DNA of 64,000 bases from Datisca glomerata (Eukaryota; Streptophyta; Magnoliopsida; Cucurbitales; Datiscaceae), in the NCBI GenBank assembly GCA_003255025.1, contig QANY01013163.1, positions 658,731-722,730 on the forward strand, in the 5' to 3' direction. Below, one piece after another: positions 48,407-59,286 of the stretch. A program made the translations under genes and the position numbers. Each line of letters opens with the position of its first letter. Position 1 is the first letter of the stretch. The notes under the pieces were generated by a model. It worked only from the letters and a program-made list of their open reading frames with translations. It was not told where the DNA came from and ran no database searches.

Positions 48407-49590
48407 TTACGTATTTGCACCAAATAGTCAAGTTTAGAAACTTGAGTTAAGAAACAGCCCAGTTTTCATTTTTATAGGTAAATAGCAGATTTCTTGATGC
48501 CGCATCAGCAGATTTCAACTGCCTATTTATGGTTGACAGATTTACCCCTCCATGGACGATCTTTGGTTATTAATTTTGTGGGACCATTTTAATTAATTAA
48601 GTGGATTTGCCAGTTTTAGTATTAGTTTTATTTTTTTTAATTCAAAATTGTATAAATGTGATTGGTTTATCATAAATACGCTACATATAAGGATTTTCGG
48701 TTATGGAAAAAATCTTTTTCCATGATTTTTTCCATAACCAATTGATAATCATTCTATTTCTTTTAATTTCTATATTTTAAGCTTTTTTCTGTTTAGAGTC
48801 AGTTTGCTTGTTATTTTCCAATATCATTGAAGCTATCTCTTTGCATACATCCTAATTATTCATCCTCCATTCGTATTTTGAACCTAATTCACTCCTCAAC
48901 TTTCAAAATAGTGTGAAGGAAAAAAACATAAGAATGCTATTGTCGGAATATTATTAAAAAAATTTGAAGGTTTTCAAGGCTAGGAAGAGATTGCGATTTT
49001 CCAAGTGTTGAAAAAGTGTCTGGGTTTTCTTTCTGAAAGATGGAAGGTATGTTTTGGAATTTTTTGTCATTCTTATGTTATTTAGAATATAGTTTATTGT
49101 AATTTTTTACGTTAATCATAGTTTTTGTTTTTTGTAGAGTTGAATATTTGTTTATTGCTAAAAACGTGCAATGAAATTTCATTATCAATCATATTTCCAG
49201 ATGTATTTATTGCTTAACACGTGTTTATTGAATCCCTGGGTTTTCAAGTTTATGAATCTTTGAAGTTTCGATGACACATGTTTTGAATCACATTATATTG
49301 TTATAGAGTAAATCAATAATCATATTAATGTCAATAGTTTATTTCTTGTATCAAAGCCTGATTTTTTTAAGAGCATGCATGGTTTTGTTTTAGTGTAAAT
49401 AATTATAGACGTCAATGTTAATAGCATGTTTAATGTTTTACAACATGTTTTTGTATTATTCAATAATTGTCAATATTTTATTTTTAATAAAATATATAAT
49501 AAGCTATCATATATTGGATTTTCAATTTTCATTGACCTTGTTTCACAAAAATATTTTCAGGAATTTCAAAGATCCCTACTATTGTAATTA
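48407..49590. other. Non-coding part of a second probable Mutator-like element
   Basis: AT-rich sequence with no gene in its first kilobase. TTACGTATTTGCACCAAATAG next to the target duplication resembles a Mutator-like terminus into which the 1.2-kb element inserted. A likely splice acceptor (ATATTTTCAG, ending at 49560) precedes the coding-like piece to the right, as in elements with a 5' intron. A strong hairpin is noted separately. Confidence 0.4.
48699..48739. repeat. Perfect 16-bp inverted repeat with 9-bp loop
   Basis: GGTTATGGAAAAAATC (48699-48714) and its exact complement GATTTTTTCCATAACC (48724-48739) are separated by TTTTTCCAT. No other copy is seen. A function is not known; it could be a footprint or a miniature element end. 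Confidence 0.8.
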
Positions 49591-49756
49591 ATGTATGATG
49601 GAAGATGGGATGAGTCAAAATCATACGTTGATTTGTGTTCCAAACTTTTTTTGGTTGATATCAATATGAATTCCGTTGAGTTGGTTGAAGGAATTAATAT
49701 GGTTTTAGATTCTGTTGTTGGGAATGATAAGTTTAAAATTATTGTCAAATTGTAAT
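49590..49756 (+). pseudogene. Possible MuDR-type transposase N-terminal fragment
   Basis: Reading from 49590, the frame gives LMYDGRWDESKSYVDLCSKL, then FLVDINMNSVELVEGINMVL and ends at a stop after KFKIIVKL. The pattern (Y.G.W.E....Y, then a hydrophobic strand, then a short helix and I.IK) resembles the N-terminal region of plant mudrA-like transposases. It is only about 55 residues long and no DDE core follows, so this is an inference from pattern alone. Confidence 0.4.
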
Positions 49757-50504
49757 TTAACCAAGAAGTGGACAGCCCTAGGAGTCTTTTGGGTGGATTA
49801 CAATTTTCTTATTTATTGTAATTTATATTTTTTTATCTTTTACATTTAGTTTAGGTTATGTAAACACTTTAGAACTCTTTAAGCTTCTAGTTTTTCTATT
49901 TAAGCATGATTCCACAATGTATTAAAAAACTTTTGATCAATATAATTTCTTGGTGAGAGTTTTCTCTTTGGTTCTTCTTTGAACTTTTCAAACTTATAAA
50001 AAATATTCTTGTGGCATCTAAACCTAGACTTATCAGTCACTTTTACTTCTTGTTCTCGAGTGTTGCGTCTAAACCATACCTTTGGTTCTTTTCGAAGCAT
50101 CAATTTGGGTCTTAGGTCTTATACCTAAGGTTCTCTTTGTGTCATAGAAAACGGGTCGGGGTTTCTTCTTCTTTAAAATTGATCCTTGGGTTCTTGAACC
50201 ATCATTGTTATCGGGTTTCATTGCAAAACGACGGTGAGGTTCATATCACTTGCTGACCGTATCCTTCAAAACAGCAAGGCCATTGAAAGTCACTCAAAGC
50301 TTAGCTTTACCACCACCTGAATCTTTCTTAACACCGCCGTAATCTTGCTTACCAACACTTGCAGCATGCTTAATGTACTCATCATTAACCATTGTAAAGG
50401 ATCAGGGCCTCCCCTAAGGGAGGGAGGAGAGGCAAAAACTAAAAAAAACCAGAATTCTAGAGAGAGGGGAGAGCGTCTCTCACTAAATTTCGTGCATTGC
50501 CCAA
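49757..50504 (+). other. LTR-like sequence and unassigned remainder left of array B
   Basis: TATTTAAGCATG near 49900 and ACTTTTGATCAATATAATTTC just after it look like a TATA box and R-region of an LTR. The left end near TGTAATTTAACC and the right end are not defined. From about 50192 comes the 50-bp segment also found at 44278. Further right a short hairpin CCTCCCCTAAGGGAGG and a CTAGAGAGAG segment like LINE 5' ends occur. A 24-bp satellite scrap (GCATTGCCCAAAAGATCC...) sits directly before the LINE. Confidence 0.35.
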
Positions 50505-50965
50505 AAGATCCAAGTTTTAAGCTGAATGCTTCTGTTCTTTTCAGTCATAGAGAAACCACTAAGACTCCAAAATCTACCCCTAATGGCATTAACAATGCAA
50601 GCCAAGACCACTTTCTTGTCTCTCGGCCTGCAATAAAAAACTCTAGCACTTCTTTCTCTCCAAATATGATAGACAAAGGTGCAGAACATAAGCTTCAGTA
50701 AAAGCCCAAAAAGGTCACCAATCTTAAATTTCACAAGAAGCCAAGAGATCAACTGATTCCAATTCCTAGGAGAGGTGATCAATCCACATCAACCAACCAA
50801 ACTCTGCCAGATATGACTAGAGAAAGGGCAAGAAACAAACAGATCCTTAGAAGTTTCCACAGCATGCAAGCAAAGCACACAGGAAATGATGTTAGGAGCC
50901 CAAGATGTGGAGGCCCAAACAGCCAACCTATCCCCAGTTGTAAGCCTATTAACAACAGCAAGCCA
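50505..50965 (-). mobile_element. LINE ORF2 C-terminal fragment inserted in satellite
   Basis: The minus strand encodes the zinc-binding region and tail of plant LINE ORF2: LTTGDRLAVWASTSWAPN, CVLCLHAVETSKDLFVSC, then LISWLLVKFKIGDLFG, FVYHIWRERSARVF and DKKVVLACIVNAIRGRFWSL. The 5' part is truncated at AGCAAGCCAAGT, where a 7-base overlap (GCCAAGT) joins it to satellite. The 3' untranslated tail is missing. The satellite word on the left (GATCCAAGTTT) and right (GCCAAGTTCATC) are consecutive in a normal monomer. Confidence 0.85.
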
Positions 50966-52357
50966 AGTTCATCTTGTTTAGGCCTAAACACGTCCCATTG
51001 GCTCTTTTGACTCCGTGAAGTTCTAAACGCATCTAAAACGACCACAACATTCCAAATTCTTATCTCAAATGTGTTTTAGGTGTCAAAAAGTAGTTCGAGT
51101 ACATGTCATGCCCAAAAGATCCTAGTTTAGCAAAGTTCATCTTGTTTGGGCGTACACACGTCTCGTTGGGTCTTTTTGACTCTATGTGGCACTAGTAGCA
51201 CCTAAAACAACCACAACACTCCAAGTTCTTAACCCAGACATATTTTGGGTGTCAAAAGTCAGTTCGAATACATGTCGTGCCCAAAAGATCAAAGTTTGGC
51301 CAAGTTCAATATAGTTTGGGCCTAAACATGTCCCATTGGGTCTTTTTGGCCCCATATGGAGCTAAAAGAACCTAAAACGACCAAAATACTTATCCTAAAT
51401 GTGTTTTGGGTGTTAAAAGTCAGTTCAAGTATATGTCATGTCCAAAATATCCAAGTTTTGCCAAGCTCATCTTGTTTGGGTCTAAACACATCCCATTGGG
51501 CCTTTTTGACTCTGTATGGCGCTAAACACACCTAAAACGACCACAACACTCTTAATTTTTATCCCAAATTTGTGTTGGGTGTCAAAAGTCAGTTTCAGTA
51601 CATTCCATGCCTAAAAGATCTTCATTTAGCCAAGTTCATCTTGTTTGGGCCTACACACGTGCCATTGGTTCTTTTTTACTTCCTTTGGCACGAGAAACAC
51701 CTAAACTGACCACAACACTCCATATGATCAATGTCGAATACATGTCGAATACATGTCATGCCCAAAAGATCAATGTTTAGCCGAGTTCGTATAGTTTATG
51801 GCTAAACACGTCCCATTGGCTCTTTTTGGCTCCATATGGCGCTAAAAGCACCTAAAACAACCAAAACACTCCAAATTCCTATCCCAAACCTGTTATAGGT
51901 ACAAAACATTAGTTCGAATACATGCTATGCCCAAAAGATTAAAGTTTAGCAAAGTTCGTATATTTGAGCCTAGACACATCCCATTGGGACTTTTTGACTC
52001 TGTATGACGTTAAAAGCACCTAAAATGACAAAAACACTCCAAATTCTTATCACATACATGTTTTAGGTATTAAAAGTGAGTTCTAGGACATGCCATGCCT
52101 AATAGATCCAGGTTTTGTCAAGTTCATCTAGTTTGGCCTGAACATGTCCATTTGGGTTTTTTTTACTCTTTATGGCACTAAAAGCACATAAAATGATCAA
52201 AACACCCCAAGTTCTTAGCCCAAACGTGTTTTGAGTGTCAAAAGTCAGTTCGAGTACATACAATGCCCAAAAGATCTAAGTTTAGCCTAGATCATTTAGT
52301 TTGGGCCTAAACACGTCTCATTGGATCCTTTTGACACTGCATGGCACTAAAGGCACC

Positions 52358-53405
52358 TTTTTTTCGGTAAAATAAAAAATTATATAAACCGAAGAAACAT
52401 ACAAATATACAAGGGGCATACCCCAGGAAAAAGACACAAATAAAAAGGAACCAGCCAACACACAAGCTGGAGGCACCCAAACACTAACAGAAGATTACAA
52501 GTGATAACATCCTAAAGAAACAGAAGAACCAAGCTTAATTGTCAAAAATAGAGGCATTCAATCCCCAGGCAAGCTGAATGGTTTTGTTATCTTCAGTCTC
52601 TGAAAACCCTTTAAGACTCAAAAATCTACCTTTAATGGCATTTCTAATGCAAGCCAAGACCACTTTCTTGTCCCTCATTTTGCCCTCAAAGACTCGATTA
52701 TTTCTCTCTCTCCAGATATGATAGACAAACGAGCTGAACATAAGCTTCAACATAAGGCTCAAGAAGTAACCTTTCCTAGCTTTCACAAGGAGCCAGGAGA
52801 TAAGTTGATTCCAGTTCCTAGGAGAAGACACCAAGCCACACAAACCAACCAAATTCTGCCAAATAAAGCTAGAATAAGGGCAAGAAGCAAACAGGTGTTC
52901 AGAAGATTCTGAAGGATGCAAGCAAAGAACACAGCTACTAACATTGGAAAACCCAGGAGAGGAGGTCCAAGCAGCCAATCTATCCGCAGTTGCAAGCCTA
53001 TTAAGAACAGCAAGCCAAGTAATAAAGCTATATCTGGGAATATGCTTCTTAAACCAAATAAGAGGAGCCCATCTCACTTTTTCACTTGCTGGAGCCAGTT
53101 TCCTATAAGTGTGCCCCACAGAGAAAAAACCAGAGGGAGAAAGAGTCCAAATCCAAGAGTCCAAAGAGGACTCTTTAGGTGGGGGAAGATGGATCTCTCT
53201 AATAGTGATAAGCTCATGGGAGCTAGAAATAGGCCAGTTCCAAGCTGCATTCTGGATCACTGAGCTGACCTTGGTAGTCCAATCCCAACCTGTACCAAAA
53301 TAAATCCTAGGACCAAACCTTTGAGAAAGAGCCCCCAAAGGGTGCCAAGGGTCCAATAGAAGAGAGATCTGCTCCCCATTTCCCACAAGAGCTTTGCAAT
53401 ACCCA
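52358..53405 (-). mobile_element. 5'-truncated LINE with 14-bp target duplication
   Basis: The insertion is flanked by GCACTAAAGGCACC at 52344-52357 and 53406-53419. The left edge has a T run (poly(A) of the minus-strand element), then the 3' end with GGGGCATACCCC (52423-52434). The coding part is the last ~285 residues of ORF2: NGEQISLLLDPWHPLG, WAPLIWFKKHIPRYSFITWL, the zinc motif CVLCLHPSESSEHLFASC, and FVYHIWRERNNRVFEG. The open frame extends from 53431 to 52535 without a stop, so the copy is young. Its first dozen codons (MVILGAFSA...) come from satellite DNA. Confidence 0.93.
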
Positions 53406-53491
53406 GCACTAAAGGCACCTAAAATGACCAAAACACACTAAATTATTATTCCAAACATGTTTTGGGTGTCAAAAGTCAGTTCGAGTACATG

Positions 53492-54146
53492 TGATGAGAA
53501 CCACGAAGCAATTCAAAGGGAATCAGTTGCACATTCAAAATGGGTCAATTACAAGGGCTAGATATTAGAAATTCTAAGAAAAGTACTGTCACGGAGTTTT
53601 GGGCTGATTCTCAAATATTACATGCAAAGGTGCGTCAATCAAGACTTTTTTATATCAGCAAAGCAATCATAGGGGTTGGATGAAATTTTACTTTATTTAG
53701 AGTCCATTAATTTTATTTAGCTTAATATAGTCTAATCTTAATTATTAATTTCACTATTTTTGTGTCAAAAGGTTTTTAGGAAACCTTCGTATTTAGGAAA
53801 CCTTTGTAAAGGCTATAAATATGCCTTGGTAGAATGTTTTAGGGTCCAGAATTTATTATTTAAACAACTAAAGGTATTTTTTTAACTTTTTCTTTGTGTT
53901 CTTGAGTAGAATAATGCTGTAAGAAACATTTAAGTATGTCGATCACCTTCTTGTGGAGTGTTCCGGAATTGGAATTCAGAAACAAGTTTTCTTTATTAAA
54001 GTTCTTAATTATCTATCTAAGAAATCATTTTTCTAGACTTTCTTAAGGGTTGTTGCTGAATTGGTTTTTAGGATTTTTATGTTAATGCTTTAAGGGTTCG
54101 TATACATAAAGGGGTTCTCAAGCAAATTCCTGGAGGTTCCGTATCA
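53492..54146 (+). mobile_element. Solo LTR, 655 bp, with 5-bp target duplication ACATG
   Basis: It begins TGATGAGAACCACGAAGC and ends GGAGGTTCCGTATCA. Directly outside both ends stands ACATG (53487-53491 and 54147-54151), and removal restores the satellite GAGTACATGTCATGCCC. The same LTR occurs twice in reverse orientation at 58-60 kb. A TATA-like TATAAATATGCC near 53816 and two or three TTTTAGGAAACCTT units lie inside. A single LTR with intact duplication results from recombination between the two LTRs of a full element. Confidence 0.93.
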
Positions 54147-54690
54147 ACATGTCATGCCCAAAAGATCCATGTTTAGCTAAGTTCGTCTAGTCTCCCCTAA
54201 ACATGTCCCATGGGTTCTTTTTGCCTCTATATGGCACTAAAAGCACCTAAAACGACCAGAACACTCCAAATTCTTATCCCAAACGTGTTTTGGTTGTCAA
54301 AAGGCAGTTCAAGTACATGTCATGCTCAAAAGATTCAATTTAGCCAAATTTATCTAGTTTGAGCCTAACACATCCCATTAGGTATTTTTGACTCCGTATG
54401 GCATTAAAAACACCTAAAATGACCAAAACACTCCAAATTCTTATCCCAAAAGTGTTCTGGCTGTCAATATTAAGTTCAATTTCATGACATGCCCAAAAGA
54501 TTCAAGTTTAGCCAAGTTCATCTTGTTTGGTCCTAAACACGTCCAATTGGGTCTTTTGACCTGTATAGCACTAGAAGCACCTAAAATGACCACAACACTC
54601 TAAATTCTTATCCTAAACGTGTTTTGGGTGTAAAAAGTCAGTTCGAGTACATGCCATGCCCCAAAGAACAAAGTTTAGGCTTGTTCATCT

Positions 54691-55288
54691 AGTCTCCAGA
54701 TTTGGATTTTCTGCACGGACCAAGAGATCTTTGGCTTCTTCTTCAACCTCACGAAGCTTGGGCAAGCTTGGCTTACCTCCAATATTTATTGGAGTTGGAG
54801 GAAGATTCTGAAAGTTAGAGACAAGTTTGCTGTGTTTTGCAAGGTTCGGTGGGTAATGGTGAGTATATTTCTCTTCTCTTGGACCCTTGGAACCCTTTAG
54901 GAGAAGTGGCTCAAAAGTTTGGGCCTAGGATTCATTTTGGTACTAGTTGGGATTGGACTACCAAAGTGAGCTGTGTGATTCATAATGGGGCCTGGAGTTG
55001 CAACAGTCTCCAGATTTGGATTTTCTGCAAGGACCAAGAGATCTTTGGCTTCTTCTTCAACCTCACGAAGCTTGGGCAAACTTAAGTACCTTCTAGCACC
55101 TCCTTTATCTCCTCCATGGACAGCTGGCTCCGATTAAGCTTATTCCTAAGCTGGTCAGTAAGAGAAGCTTGGTTTACTTTGGCTTTAGAGCTTGGCTCAA
55201 TGTTCTGATTTACTTTCTTTTGGTCATAAGACCCACTCTGAATTTCTCCCCTTGTAGAAGAAGGAGAAATTTCAGCTAGAGCTATATC
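54691..55288. mobile_element. Rearranged LINE fragments with 79-bp direct repeat
   Basis: A 79-bp segment (54691-54769 and 55005-55083, two mismatches) flanks 235 bp of plus-strand LINE ORF2 C-terminal region (NGEYISLLLDPWNPLGEVAQ, then FGTSWDWTTKVSCVIHNGAW). The repeat and the part to its right read on the minus strand as a LINE ORF1-like text (STRGEIQSGSYDQKK, LTDQLRNKLNRSQLSMEEIK, then KLREVEEEAKDLLVLAENP). Opposite strands and the repeat show a complex rearrangement. The satellite continues on both sides. Confidence 0.7.
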
Positions 55289-55751
55289 AAAAGTCAGTAC
55301 AAGTACATGCAATGCCCAAAAGATCCAAGTTTAGCTAGGCTCATCTAGTTTGGGCCTAAACATGTCCCATTGGGTGTTTTTGTCTCCATATGGAATTAAA
55401 CACACATAAAATGGCCAAAACACTCCAAATTCTTGTACGCAACGTGTTTTGGGTGGCAAATGTAAGTTCGAGTACATGCCATTTCCAAAATATCCATGTT
55501 TAGCCTAGTTCATTTTGTTTGGGCCTATACATGTCTTATTGGGTGTTTTTGACCCTGTATAGAACTAAAAGCACCTAAACGGTGAAAAAACTCCAAATTC
55601 TTATCCCGAACGTACCTGGTCCTTCTCCCAAGCTCTCTAAATCAGCTTTGAAGAGGTTGAAAAAGAAGCGAACGGCTGAAGGCTTTTTCTTATTGGCTAA
55701 TCAAGTTACTCAGGCTCCCCCTGAGAATGGTGACTCTCTTCCCCCCTTTTT

Positions 55752-55860
55752 ATGATTAATTTAGCTTCTTGGAATATAAGAGGGCTTAATGGCCTTCTAA
55801 AGCAAGCTGAAGTTAGGAAACTTTGTAAAGACTTTAAATTATCTTTTTGTGCTTTAGTTG
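55752..55860 (+). pseudogene. Start of LINE ORF2 overlapping the ORF1 stop by ATGA
   Basis: The ORF1 frame ends with TGA at 55753-55755. The ORF2 ATG is at 55752-55754, so the two overlap as ATGA. The ORF2 text MINLASWNIRGLNGLLKQAE is the canonical N-terminus of the plant LINE endonuclease. It continues as LCKDFKLSFCALVETKIK, then a shift leads into the longer frame that follows. An ATGA overlap would allow coupled reinitiation of ORF2. Confidence 0.75.
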
Positions 55861-56901
55861 AGACTAAGATCAAGTGTAATAATGGCTACCTTTGCTAACC
55901 ATTCTCCTACTAGCAAAGGTAGAATTGTTTTAGCTTGGGATCCCAAGATTTTGGATGTTCTTCTAATTGATGCCTTTGATCAAGCTATGTTTTGTAAGCT
56001 AACCATTCTCCATGAAAAGACAGATTTCTTTGTCTCTGTGGTGTATGCAGCCAATGATGGTATCTCCAGGAAGCCTTTGTGGGAAAAACTTGGCTCTCAT
56101 AAGACATTAAGTCAGGGGAAGCCTTGGCTAATTCTTGGTGACTTTAATGCTATGTTGAAGCCTATTGAGCATTGTGGTGGTGATTTCAAGTGGAATGATA
56201 GCTCAATTGACTTTGCTTCTTGTCTTGATCATTTGGAGGTTCTCGACCTCCCTTATAGTGGCTGTCAATTCACCTGGTGGAATGGTCAAGTTGGTGAGGG
56301 TAGCAAGATGCGCAAGCTCGATAGAGCCCTGGTTAACGGTGATTGGGCTATGTTGTTTCCTGCTACTTCTTGCCATTTTCACACCCCGGGTATCTCTGAT
56401 CACTCTCCTATTATTATTCAGCTTAGGGCTAACTCAGCAAGACCTAAGCCTTCTTTTAAGTTCTTTGATTTTTGGATGGATTTCGAAGGCTTCTGGGCTG
56501 TTCTTAAGGATGCGTGGGAGATTGAGGTGTTTGGGACAGCCATGTTTTGTCTCTATAAGAAGCTTAAATCTGTTAAATTTGCTCTTAAGAAATTTAATGC
56601 CTCTTTTTGCTCAGATATTTCTAAAAGGGCTCTTATGGCTAGAGAAGCCCTCTCTAAAGTGAAGTCCCATGTTAGCTCCATTCTGAAGCTTCTTTTCACA
56701 GCCTTTATCTACCATATTTGGAGGGAGAGGAACCTCAGAATCTTCAAGGGAAAAACCAGGGATAGTGCTGTTTTGATCAATATGATCTTTGGCTCCATTA
56801 GGGATAGGCTTTGGTTGCTTAGGGGTGTTCTTGCCTCAGAGTTGAACCTGTCTCTCCAAGCTTCTTGGGATCTCAACCTATTAATTTTTAAGCCTTCCTA
56901 G
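55858..56901 (+). CDS. Endonuclease-C-tail fusion ORF of the deleted LINE (347 aa)
   Basis: One uninterrupted frame of 347 residues. Residues about 15-230 are the APE-type endonuclease: GRIVLAWDP, LILGDFNAMLKP, LPYSGCQFTWWNG, RKLDRALVNGDW and the catalytic GISDHSPIII. Then comes the helical linker SVKFALKKFNASFCSDISKR. At about residue 272 (near 56675) it passes directly into the ORF2 end LKLLFTAFIYHIWRERNLRI, then FKGKTRDSAVLINMIF. No RT motif is present. In-frame fusion without stops is notable for a retroelement relic, but the true ORF2 start lies upstream in another frame. Whether a protein is made is unknown. Confidence 0.5.
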   Translation: MRLRSSVIMATFANHSPTSKGRIVLAWDPKILDVLLIDAFDQAMFCKLTILHEKTDFFVSVVYAANDGISRKPLWEKLGSHKTLSQGKPWLILGDFNAMLKPIEHCGGDFKWNDSSIDFASCLDHLEVLDLPYSGCQFTWWNGQVGEGSKMRKLDRALVNGDWAMLFPATSCHFHTPGISDHSPIIIQLRANSARPKPSFKFFDFWMDFEGFWAVLKDAWEIEVFGTAMFCLYKKLKSVKFALKKFNASFCSDISKRALMAREALSKVKSHVSSILKLLFTAFIYHIWRERNLRIFKGKTRDSAVLINMIFGSIRDRLWLLRGVLASELNLSLQASWDLNLLIFKPS

Positions 56902-58379
56902 GGGCTGTATATGTTAATATGTTTCTTTGTAATTTTCTTTGTACTGAGGAGTTTGGTTTGTTTTTGTAATGGGTTGAGATTTAGTTGGGCTATTTTTTGG
57001 GTTTAGAGTTGTTTTGGCTTTAGCTAGCTAGGCTTATCTCTCTATTGGCTTTGTGGCTTTGTATATCCTGGGGTATGCCCCTTGTATATCTTTTGTATTT
57101 TTCGGGTTAATACATTTTTTGCTTACCAAAAAAAATGTGTTTCATGTGTCTAAAGTCTGTTCGAGTACATGTCATGCCTAAAATATCACAGTTTAGGCTT
57201 GTTCATCTAGTTTGGACCTAAACATGTTCAATTATGTCTTTTTGATTCCGTACGGCACTAAAACCACCTTAAAATTCCAAAACAGTCTAAAATCCTATCC
57301 CAAACTTGTTTTGAGTGTCAAAAGTCATTTTGAGTACATGTCATGCCCAAACAATCCAAGTTTAGCCAATTTCATCTAGCTTTGGCCTAAAGACATCCCA
57401 ATTGGGTCTTTTGACTCCTTGTGGCACTAAAAAGCACATAAAATGACCAAACCACTTCAAATTTTTATCCCAAACGTGTTTTGGGTGTCAAAAGCCAATA
57501 CGAGTATATGCCATTTCCAAAAGATCAAAGTTTAGCCAAGTTAAATTTTTTTGGGCCTATACACGTCTTATTGGGTGTTATTGATCATGTATAGCACAAA
57601 AAGCATCTAAATGACGAAAACACTCCAAATTCTTTTCACAGATGTGTTTTCGGTGTCATAACTTTGTTCGAGTACATGTCATGCCCAAAATATACTATTT
57701 CTCTCTGTATGGCGCTAAAAGCACGTAAAATGAAAAAACACTCCCGATTCTTATCCCAAGCATGTTTTCGGCTTCAAAAGTCAGCTCAAGTATATGCCAT
57801 GCCCAAAATATCCAAGTTTTGCCAAGTTAATCTAGTTTGTGCCTAACCACGTCCCATTGGGTGTTTTTCACTCCGTATGAAATTAAACACAACTAAAATG
57901 ACCAAAACACTCCAAATTCTTATGCGAAACGTATTTTGGGTGGCAAAAGTCAGTCCGAGTACATGACATGCCAAAAAGATCCAACTTTAGTCAAGATCAT
58001 CTCGTTTGGGCCTAAACATGTCGCATCGGGTCTCTTTTGACTCTGTATGACATTAGAAGCACATAAAATGACCACAAACTTCAAATTCTTATCCTAAACG
58101 TGTTTTGGGTGTAAAAATTTTATGATACAGAACCTCCAAGAATAAGCTTGAGAACTCCTTTATGTATAGGAACTGATGGAGCATTAACATGAAAACCCCA
58201 ATAACCAATTCGGCAACAACCCCAAAGAAAGACTAGAAAAACATATTTCTTACTTGAATGTTTCTTAAAGATTATTCTACTCAAGAACACAAAGATAAAA
58301 GCAAAAACAACCTTTAGGTTTTTAAATAATAAATTCCGGACCCTAAAACATTCTACCTAGGCATATTTATAGCCTTTAT

Positions 58380-58510
58380 AAAGGTTCCCTAAAAATAAAC
58401 ATTTCCAAAAAAAATAAAGGTTTCTTAAAAACAAAGGTTTCTAAAAAAACAAAGGATTCCTAAAAACCAAATTTTCTAAAAATAAAGGTTTCCTAAAAAA
58501 ACTAAACACA
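58380..58510. repeat. Minisatellite within the LTR (AAAGGTTTCCTAAAAAC type)
   Basis: Units of 16-22 bp such as AAAGGTTTCTTAAAAACA are repeated six or seven times here and in the other LTR at 59620-59745. The solo LTR at 53.8 kb has only two or three. Copy number therefore varies between copies of one LTR family. Confidence 0.8.
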
Positions 58511-58795
58511 AAATAGGAAACTAGCCTAATTATATTTTAAATAGAAATAAACTAGGTTAAGCTAAATAAAACTAATGTACTCTAAATATAAGTAATATTT
58601 CGGCCAACCCCTACGATTGCTTTGCAGATATGGAAAAAGTCTTGATTATCGACTCATATTTGCATGTAATTTTTCAGAATCAGCCCAAAACTCCTTGATA
58701 GTCATTTTGTTTGAATTTCTGAGATGTACCCCTTGTTATTGACCCATTATGAATGTTTAACTGATTTCCTTTGAATTGCTTTGTGGTTCTCATCA

Positions 58796-59286
58796 TTCCC
58801 CCATTCTTCAAATGGATTCATCCTCGAATCTTCACTCGAAATGGACCGTCTCCTTTAGGATGTAATGTAGTTGGAAATCTTTCCTTCGTCGTGTCTTTGT
58901 ACTCAAAAGAACTTTGTTGCACAAATTCAAATTTTTATGGAAAGTGACGAAATAAGGAAAGTAAAAAAATTGAGAAAGTAACGGCTTTAGGAAAGTATGG
59001 CAATTACAAAAGTACATAATTTAGAAACAAATATCTTCCTAGAATTAGGAAAGTAACTAATTATGTTCCCTTTTTTTTAACGAAATTCTCTCTTCTTCTT
59101 CTTCTTCTTTTCTATTTTTATACAAACTCTTCTCTTTTTCTTTCTTTCTTTTTTGCACGAATTTTTTTTATACTTCAACAAAAACACAAAACTGAATTTA
59201 TAAGACAAGAAAAAAATGCTAGAAATCAGAACTAAAGAAAATGGAATTTTGAAAAGATAGAACCTGATCCAGAGCCAAAGCCCAAA
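58796..59286 (-). other. Interior of the short LTR element
   Basis: AT-rich, with a TTCTTCTTCTTCTTCTT run near 59095-59110 and no recognisable protein. A 88-residue minus-strand frame (59343-59077) is Lys/Phe-rich and crosses into the LTR, so I take it as fortuitous. The polypurine tract and probable primer-binding site lie at its two ends. Confidence 0.6.

Larger units (their letters stand above)
55613..57135 (+). mobile_element. Internally deleted LINE lacking reverse transcriptase, with 3' hairpin and poly(A)
   Basis: It starts in the end of ORF1 (SKSALKRLKKKRTAEGFFLL, then DSLPPFL stop). ORF2 starts by ATGA overlap at 55752 (MINLASWNIRGLNG). After one frameshift the endonuclease runs through and then joins straight to the ORF2 C-tail, leaving out the reverse transcriptase and zinc region. 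The 3' end is complete: GGGGTATGCCCC at 57070-57081, then eight A (57128-57135). The satellite is continuous across the insertion, but no clear target duplication longer than 2 bp is seen. Length is 1.5 kb against several kb for an autonomous L1-type plant LINE. Confidence 0.85.

Noticed and set aside
55613..57135. Intact, autonomous LINE at 55.6-57.1 kb
   Set aside because: Reverse transcriptase and zinc region are absent and a frameshift separates the ORF2 start from the rest.
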